Positions 58,949 through 64,000 of a stretch of 64,000 nt of DNA are shown here, piece after piece; position 1 is the first letter of the stretch, and each line of letters starts with the position of its first letter. The notes beneath the pieces are model-generated. The model saw only the letters and a program-made list of their open reading frames with translations, ran no database searches and had not been told where the DNA came from. The position numbers were made by a program, and so were the translations under genes. The stretch is taken from contig NZ_JIAI01000011.1 of NCBI RefSeq assembly GCF_000620785.1, positions 124,001 to 188,000 of the forward strand, given 5' to 3'. The DNA is from Actinospineispora acaciae DSM 45401 (GTDB taxonomy: Bacteria > Actinomycetota > Actinomycetes > Mycobacteriales > Pseudonocardiaceae).

Positions 58949-59477
58949 GAGCGGCGGTGTGGGCGCGCCAGTCGGCTTGGGGGTCGAGGTAGAGGAGGCC
59001 GCCTAGGCCGCGGAGGACGGTTTCGGGGTCCAGGTCGGGGCGGACGGTGCCGGCTTTGATGTTGGCGTCCAGCAGGACGGTGACGGCGCCGATCAGGGAT
59101 TGGTGGGCGGTGGCGGGTGGGGCGCCGGCGGAGGGGGTTGCGCGTAGGGCGTTGACCAGGCCGCGTTTGGTCATCATGTAGCGGGCCAGGTGGTCGGCGG
59201 TCCAGATGCGGAATGCCTGGTCGGGGGGGTGGGTTTGGAGGAGGGTGGGGACGACGTCTACCAGGTGGCGGACTTCTCGGTCGTAGACGGCCAGGATCAG
59301 GGCTTCTGGGGTGGGGAAGTGGCGGTAGACGGTGCCTACGCCTACGCCGGCCTTTTTGGCGATGGCGTTGAAGGAGAGCTCGGCGCAGCAGGCCAGGGAC
59401 TCGGCCGCGGTGGCGAGGATGCGCTCGTGGTTGCGGCGGGTGTCGGCGCGGCGGGGGCTGACGGCTCCCGTCGTCAT
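58914..59477 (-). CDS. TetR/AcrR-family regulator of the aldehyde oxidoreductase operon
   Basis: A 187-residue regulator. HTH FNAIAKKAGVGVGTVYRHFP at about 34-55, and a C-terminal domain with VRPDLDPETVLRGLGGLLYL. AGGAGG precedes ATG 59477. It is divergent from the pao-like operon, and two almost identical 16-18-bp operators lie between them. It probably represses the operon until an aldehyde or related ligand appears. Confidence 0.93.
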   Translation of the reverse strand: MTTGAVSPRRADTRRNHERILATAAESLACCAELSFNAIAKKAGVGVGTVYRHFPTPEALILAVYDREVRHLVDVVPTLLQTHPPDQAFRIWTADHLARYMMTKRGLVNALRATPSAGAPPATAHQSLIGAVTVLLDANIKAGTVRPDLDPETVLRGLGGLLYLDPQADWRAHTAALTDLLWRGMHP

Positions 59478-59532
59478 CGTTCCTCCTGGTGTTGGCCTGC
59501 CGCTACGGGAACGTAACACACGGGCGTTGCGT

Positions 59533-59550
59533 AGCGGATATTCATCCGCT
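59533..59550. promoter_or_regulatory. TetR operator, copy 1
   Basis: AGCGGATATTCATCCGCT: a perfect 7-bp inverted repeat (AGCGGAT/ATCCGCT) with ATTC between. Its reverse complement begins with the same 16 bases as copy 2 at 59569. Confidence 0.75.
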
Positions 59551-59568
59551 AGCCTCGGGTCGAGCTGA

Positions 59569-59584
59569 AGCGGATGAATATCCG
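59569..59584. promoter_or_regulatory. TetR operator, copy 2
   Basis: AGCGGATGAATATCCG matches the reverse complement of copy 1 over all 16 bases. The 36-bp spacing between copy starts places both sites in the 191-bp divergent promoter, so cooperative binding is likely. Confidence 0.72.
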
Positions 59585-59668
59585 ATCCGGGCTCGGCGGC
59601 GGGTCACTTGGGTCTCGTCTCTCTGTGGGCGTGCGCCGTCGGGCTTCCTATCTGTGGAAAGAGACTCG

Positions 59669-60121
59669 GTGGACATCTCACTTGAAGTCAATGGTGCGAG
59701 CGAGCGGTTGAGTGTCGGGCCTGGCGTGACGTTGCTGGATGCGTTGCGGGAGCGGCTGGGGATCACGGGGCCGAAGAAGGGGTGCGATCGGGGGCAGTGC
59801 GGCGCCTGCACGGTGCATGTGGGTGGGCGGCCGGTGTTGGCCTGTTTGACCTTGGCGGCGACGGTGAGGCAGCCGGTTACGACGGTGGAGGGGCTGGCCG
59901 AGGGCGACGAGTTGCATCCGGTGCAGCGGGCGTTCGTGGAGCGGGACGCGCTGCAGTGCGGGTTCTGTACGCCGGGGCAGGTGATGTCGGCGGTTGCGGC
60001 CGTTGAGCAGGGGGTTGCGGACGTGCGGGAGTTCATGTCGGGGAACCTCTGTCGGTGTTCGGCGTATCCGAACATTGTGGCGGCGGTCGAGCAGGTGAGG
60101 CGGGCCGATGCGTCAGTTTGA
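59669..60121 (+). CDS. aldehyde oxidoreductase iron-sulfur subunit (PaoA/YagT-like)
   Basis: A 150-residue subunit with two [2Fe-2S] motifs: GCDRGQCGACTVHVGGRPVLAC in the plant-ferredoxin-like domain and CGFCTPGQVMSA with NLCRCSAYPNI in the helical domain. It passes electrons from the molybdenum site to FAD. GTG 59669 after GGAAAGAG is chosen. No Tat signal is visible, unlike E. coli PaoA, so this enzyme is probably cytoplasmic. It overlaps the FAD subunit by 14 bases. Confidence 0.93.
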   Translation: MDISLEVNGASERLSVGPGVTLLDALRERLGITGPKKGCDRGQCGACTVHVGGRPVLACLTLAATVRQPVTTVEGLAEGDELHPVQRAFVERDALQCGFCTPGQVMSAVAAVEQGVADVREFMSGNLCRCSAYPNIVAAVEQVRRADASV

Positions 60122-61070
60122 GTTGAGTGCGCCGGCGAGCGTTGAGGCCGCGGTTGCGGGGGACGGGGCGTTTCTGGCGGGTGGGACCACGTTGGTGGAC
60201 CTGATGAAGCTGGACGTGCTGACGCCGGCGCGGGTGTTGGACATCAATGGGCTGTCGTTGCATGGCATTGACGTCGGTGATGGGCTACGGGTCGGTGCGT
60301 TGGAGCGGATGAGCGATGTGGCCGCGCACCCGGGGGTGTATCCGGTGATCTCGCGGGCGTTGCTGCTCAGTGCGTCGCAGCAGCTGCGGAACATGGCGAG
60401 CATCGGCGGGAACCTGTTGCAGCGGACGCGGTGTACGTACTTCCGGGATGTGGCCATGCCGTGTAACCGGCGGGAGCCGGGGAGCGGGTGTCCGGCGGTC
60501 GCGGGGGCGAACCGGATGCATGCGGTGTTGGGTACGAGCGAGCACTGTGTGGCGACGCATGCCAGTGATCTGGCGGTTGCGCTGGTCGCTTTGGATGCGG
60601 AGGTTCGGCTGGTCAGCGCCGCAGGTGGGCGGACGGTCGCGCTCACGGACTTCTACCGGCAGCCGGGGGAGTCGCCCGAGGTGGAGAACGTGTTGCGGGA
60701 CGGTGAGCTGATCACTGAGGTCAGGGTTCCGGGGCTGGACTGGGCGGCGGAGCGGTCCACCTACGTCAAGGTGCGTGATCGGCAGTCGTACGAGTTCGCG
60801 CTGTGCTCGGCGGCGGTGGCGTTGGACGTCGAGGGTGGCCGGGTCGTGGATGCACGGGTGGCCGCCGGCGGGGTGGCGACGGTGCCGTGGCGGTTGGGCG
60901 CGGTCGAGGAGGCGTTACGGGGGGCGCCGGCGACGGTGGAGTCGTTCGAGCGGGCGGCGTCGGTGGCGGCGGACGGGGCGCGGCCGTTGGCCGGGAACGG
61001 GTTCAAGGTGTCGTTGTTGAAGCGGACGGTGGTCCGCGCGCTGCTCGAGGTGACAGAGGGGAGCCGTTGA
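60108..61070 (+). CDS. aldehyde oxidoreductase FAD subunit (PaoB/YagS-like)
   Basis: A 320-residue FAD-binding subunit. FLAGGTTLVDLMKLDV binds FAD pyrophosphate, and QLRNMASIGGNLLQ is the second FAD loop. RCTYFRDVAMPCNRREPGSG followed by C is the extra [4Fe-4S] segment found in PaoB but missing from ordinary xanthine dehydrogenases. This supports the Pao-type assignment. It overlaps both neighbours. Confidence 0.93.
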   Translation: MRQFELSAPASVEAAVAGDGAFLAGGTTLVDLMKLDVLTPARVLDINGLSLHGIDVGDGLRVGALERMSDVAAHPGVYPVISRALLLSASQQLRNMASIGGNLLQRTRCTYFRDVAMPCNRREPGSGCPAVAGANRMHAVLGTSEHCVATHASDLAVALVALDAEVRLVSAAGGRTVALTDFYRQPGESPEVENVLRDGELITEVRVPGLDWAAERSTYVKVRDRQSYEFALCSAAVALDVEGGRVVDARVAAGGVATVPWRLGAVEEALRGAPATVESFERAASVAADGARPLAGNGFKVSLLKRTVVRALLEVTEGSR

Positions 61071-63247
61071 TGACCAGCAGGCTGGATGGCCCGCTCAAAG
61101 TCACCGGAGAGGCCCGGTACGGGGTGGACCACAACCTTCCCGGGATGGCGTACGGGTATCTCGTGCTGAGCACGATCGCGCACGGCGAGATCGCGACGAT
61201 GGACACCTCGGCGGCTCGGAGCGCGCCGGGGGTGCTCGGGGTGTACTCGCCGTTCGAGCCGCTGGAGCTGTGGACGCCTAGCTCGCCGCTCATGGGCGAG
61301 ACGTGGGTTCCGTTGCAGGACAAGGAGGTTGCCTACTACGGGCAGCCGATCGGGTTCGTGGTGGCGGAGACGTTCGAGCAGGCTCGGGACGCGGCGGCGC
61401 TCGTTGAGGTCAGGTATCACGAGCGGGCGGCGCTGACCTCGCTGGAGGATGGGCTCGACACGGCCGAGGACGCGCCGCCGCCGCATCGGGAGGAGCCGCC
61501 GTCGATCAGCGTCCTCGCGGACGGTGTGGAGTCCATCGAGGACGCTCTGGCGGCGAGCCCGGTGGTGGTCGAGGCGACGTATCGGACGGCGACGCAGAAC
61601 CATGCCGCGATGGAGCCGCATTCGGCGGTCGCGGTGTGGGGCTCGGAGGGGCTGACCGTCTACAGCGGGAACCAGGGGTCCAACCTGATGGCGGCGGAGC
61701 TGGCCGGGGCGTTGGACGTTGATCCGTCGTCGGTGCGCGTGATCAATCCGTTCGTGGGCGGGGCGTTCGGGGGGAAGGCGCGGACGTCGGCTCCGGCGTT
61801 CCTGGCCGCGGCCACGGCCAGGGTTCTGAGGCGGCCGGTCAAGGCGTCGCTCACCCGGGAGCAGGTGTTCACCGCTACGGCGGGGCGCGCGGCGACGGTG
61901 CAGAAGATCTCGCTCGGGGCGGAGCGTGACGGGACGCTGGTCGCGGTGCGGCACGACTCGTGGTGCAGCACCGCGATGGATCGGTCGTTCGTGGAGCCGA
62001 CGTCGCATGGTACTTCGCGGGAGTGGTATGCAACTCCGAACCTGGCGATCAGCCAGAAGATGGTGCCGTTGAACATCCCGCCGACGACGTTCATGCGTGC
62101 GCCGGGCGAGGCGCCAGGGTCGTTCGCGTTGGAGAGCGCGATCGACGAGTTGGCGGTCAAGCTGGACATGGACCCGATCGAGCTGCGGATGCGGAACAAC
62201 TCGACCGCGCCGCCCGGCAAGGACCTGCAGTGGTCGAGCAAGCATCTCGACGAGTGCTTCCGGATCGGCGCGGCGCGGTTCGGCTGGGCCAACCGGTCGG
62301 CATGCGGGCGCATGGACGGGGATTGGCTGGTCGGTCTGGGGACGGCCACGGCGATGTTCCCGGCCATCCGGTTCCCGGCCACGGTCGAGGTCACCTTGGA
62401 GGCGGACGACACGGCGGTGGTCGCGACCAGCGGGGCGGACCCGGGGACCGGGCTGCTGACGGTGCTCTCCCTGGTGGGGGCCGAGTCGCTGGACATCTCG
62501 CCGGAGAGGGTCACGCCGCTGCTGGGTGACTCGGTGCTGCCGCCGGGGGGTATGTCGGGCGGCTCGACGGCGACGGCGAGCGCGGGCACCGCGATCATGA
62601 TCGCGGCGGCCAAAGTGATCGACGAGCTGTTGGCGCTGGCGTCCGGGCCGGACGGGCCGTTCCAGGGTATGGACGTCTCCTATGCGGACGGCCAGGTGCT
62701 GGACGGCAACGGTCGGGCGATGACGTTCGGCGAGGTGCTGCGGTCGGTGGGCCGGCCGGCGGTGTTCGCGACGGGGTCGTCGGCGCCGGGCGAGGAGTTG
62801 ACCAAGCACTCGTTCAGCTCGTTCGGCGCGCAGTTCTGCGAGGTCCGGGTGCACAGGTGGACGCGCGAGGCGCGGGTGTCGCGGATGCTCGGGGTGTTCG
62901 ACTCCGGGCGGATCATCAACCAGCAGACGGCGCGCAGCCAGATCATGGGCGGCATGATCTGGGGGGTGTCGGCGGCGCTGCACGAGGGGTTGGAGATCGA
63001 GGGGAACGGGCGGCTGGCCAACGGTGACCTTGCCGGCTACCTGGTTCCGGTGAACGCGGACATCCCGGATGTGGACGTCCAGTTCGTGGAGTATCCGGAC
63101 ACGCTGCACAACGCGGTCGGGGCGAAGGGGCTGGGCGAGATCGGGATGGTGGGCATGGCGGCGGCCATCGCCAACGCCATCTACAACGCCACGGGCGTCC
63201 GGGTTCGGCACATTCCGATCATGATCGAGGACCTGCTGGACGAGTGA
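61070..63247 (+). CDS. aldehyde oxidoreductase molybdopterin subunit (PaoC/YagR-like)
   Basis: A 725-residue molybdenum subunit. NPFVGGAFGGKARTSAPAFL and FMRAPGEAPGSFALE are cofactor loops. GAKGLGEIGMVGMAAAIANA carries the catalytic Glu that deprotonates the Mo-bound hydroxyl. It oxidises aldehydes (often aromatic) or similar C-H bonds to acids. The ATG overlaps the FAD subunit stop by one base. No dedicated maturation gene (PaoD/XdhC) is seen. The 3' end overlaps the convergent GNAT gene. Confidence 0.94.
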   Translation: MTSRLDGPLKVTGEARYGVDHNLPGMAYGYLVLSTIAHGEIATMDTSAARSAPGVLGVYSPFEPLELWTPSSPLMGETWVPLQDKEVAYYGQPIGFVVAETFEQARDAAALVEVRYHERAALTSLEDGLDTAEDAPPPHREEPPSISVLADGVESIEDALAASPVVVEATYRTATQNHAAMEPHSAVAVWGSEGLTVYSGNQGSNLMAAELAGALDVDPSSVRVINPFVGGAFGGKARTSAPAFLAAATARVLRRPVKASLTREQVFTATAGRAATVQKISLGAERDGTLVAVRHDSWCSTAMDRSFVEPTSHGTSREWYATPNLAISQKMVPLNIPPTTFMRAPGEAPGSFALESAIDELAVKLDMDPIELRMRNNSTAPPGKDLQWSSKHLDECFRIGAARFGWANRSACGRMDGDWLVGLGTATAMFPAIRFPATVEVTLEADDTAVVATSGADPGTGLLTVLSLVGAESLDISPERVTPLLGDSVLPPGGMSGGSTATASAGTAIMIAAAKVIDELLALASGPDGPFQGMDVSYADGQVLDGNGRAMTFGEVLRSVGRPAVFATGSSAPGEELTKHSFSSFGAQFCEVRVHRWTREARVSRMLGVFDSGRIINQQTARSQIMGGMIWGVSAALHEGLEIEGNGRLANGDLAGYLVPVNADIPDVDVQFVEYPDTLHNAVGAKGLGEIGMVGMAAAIANAIYNATGVRVRHIPIMIEDLLDE

Positions 63248-63854
63248 GGCTGAGCTGGAAGCGGGTGTAGGTGTCCAGGTCGGCGACCGGGCGGAAACCT
63301 AATCGTTCCAGGACGGCGACGCTCTTGGCGTTGCCGTGGGTGACGCCGGCGAAGATGTCGGTGGCGTCCAGGGCGGTGCGGGCGTAGTCGATCAGGGCGG
63401 CGCAGGCGGCGGTGGTGTAGCCGCGGCCGGTGTGTTCTTCGTCCAGCCAGTAGCCGATGGAGTAGCGCGGTGGGTCCACCGGGTTGAGGTCGGCGCGGCC
63501 TATGAGCCGGTCGTTCAGCCAGATGCCGTAGCGGATGTTCTGGTCGGGCGGGGCTTCGAAGTAGTCGGAGACGCTGTCCGGGGTGGCGCGGCGTTCGTCC
63601 TGGTGATCGCCGTGGCGGCTGATGTGGGCGCGGTTGCGGTCCAGGATCGCGTAGTAGTCGTGGGCGTGCTGTTCGGTCAGTTCGCGCAGGACCAGGCCGG
63701 GGTGCGAGGTGGACAGGTCGGGGTGGCTCGGGCCGGCGGGCGGATCCTGGTCGCCCGGGTCGGTCGGCGTTCCGATGTCGATCACCTCGGTCGGGGTCGG
63801 GTCGGTGGGGCGGTCATGATCACATCGGACGGGTCGGGGGGCGAGCTTCGACAC
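63219..63854 (-). CDS. RimJ/RimL-type GNAT acetyltransferase
   Basis: A 211-residue GNAT protein. A Pro/Asp-rich N-terminal extension of about 50 residues is unusual. The core has LRELTEQHAHDYYAILDRNR, YSIGYWLDEEHTGRGYTTAA (acetyl-CoA loop) and GNAKSVAVLERLGFRPV. It may acetylate ribosomal protein N-termini or a small molecule. It starts with GTG at 63854 and overlaps the molybdenum-subunit gene by 29 bases. Confidence 0.9.
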   Translation of the reverse strand: MSKLAPRPVRCDHDRPTDPTPTEVIDIGTPTDPGDQDPPAGPSHPDLSTSHPGLVLRELTEQHAHDYYAILDRNRAHISRHGDHQDERRATPDSVSDYFEAPPDQNIRYGIWLNDRLIGRADLNPVDPPRYSIGYWLDEEHTGRGYTTAACAALIDYARTALDATDIFAGVTHGNAKSVAVLERLGFRPVADLDTYTRFQLSLTRPAGPRS

Positions 63855-64000
63855 CCGGTTTGGTGAGTCGGGGCTAGTCGGGCGGTAGCCGATACACCGA
63901 CCAGACGGTCGGGGTCCGCATGTCTCATGATCGGCGCCGTCTGGTATCTGTTCGTGCTCGGAACGAGTTCGTGTCGCGGCGACCGCGGTCGATTGGCGCG

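Noticed and set aside
63855..64000. Possible start of another plus-strand gene (MSHDRRRLVS or MIGAVWYLFV)
   Set aside because: Too short to judge; cut by the end of the window and without a family signal.

Overview
The window is high-GC actinomycete chromosome. GTG starts are common, genes often overlap by 1-14 bases, and several families are typical of filamentous actinomycetes: a mycothiol-dependent maleylpyruvate isomerase-like protein, an XRE-DUF5753/DUF397 pair, a DUF5994 protein and a PF04672 S-adenosyl methyltransferase. A member of Streptosporangiales or a related order fits, but that is an inference from gene content only. I saw no rRNA, tRNA, CRISPR array, complete insertion sequence or prophage.

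1-12.5 kb is mainly catabolic. An IclR regulator and an XRE regulator sit beside two divergent arms. The left arm holds an MBL-fold hydrolase, an enolase-superfamily enzyme and an FAD monooxygenase. The right arm holds a homogentisate-dioxygenase-like enzyme, a peroxiredoxin-like protein, an alpha/beta hydrolase and an IlvB-like ThDP enzyme, with one-base or eight-base overlaps. A 15-bp motif (GTNACCGATWWTCGS) occurs upstream of the IclR gene and twice between the arms, which suggests one regulon.

12.6-31.2 kb is mixed: a DEAD-box helicase and a cold-shock protein, a TerC membrane protein, a fatty-acid desaturase, a LigB extradiol dioxygenase, a matrixin-like protease, a GlxA regulator, an HpaB-type monooxygenase, an adenosine deaminase-like protein, and an EmrAB-like efflux pair with its TetR regulator. 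31.6-43.9 kb holds an AAC(2')-like acetyltransferase, a stand-alone DprA-like protein near a ComF-like phosphoribosyltransferase, a TetR-controlled pair of ABC exporters plus MFS transporter, an NmrA-like protein, a CmtR-like ArsR regulator with a cation transporter, and two tandem carboxymuconolactone-decarboxylase-like paralogues.

44.9-57.1 kb contains the most striking locus: a SNF2-type helicase with a C-terminal DUF3883-like region, a DUF1156 adenine methylase and a HEPN-DUF499 ATPase in one tight operon, followed by an apparently frameshifted gene with an Mrr-like nuclease motif. Base composition becomes clearly more AT-rich toward its end. This looks like an acquired antiphage or DNA-modification cassette related to, but not the same as, described BREX-type systems. 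57.1-63.9 kb holds the XRE/DUF397 pair, a TetR regulator with two near-identical operators, a PaoABC-like molybdenum aldehyde oxidoreductase operon and a GNAT acetyltransferase.
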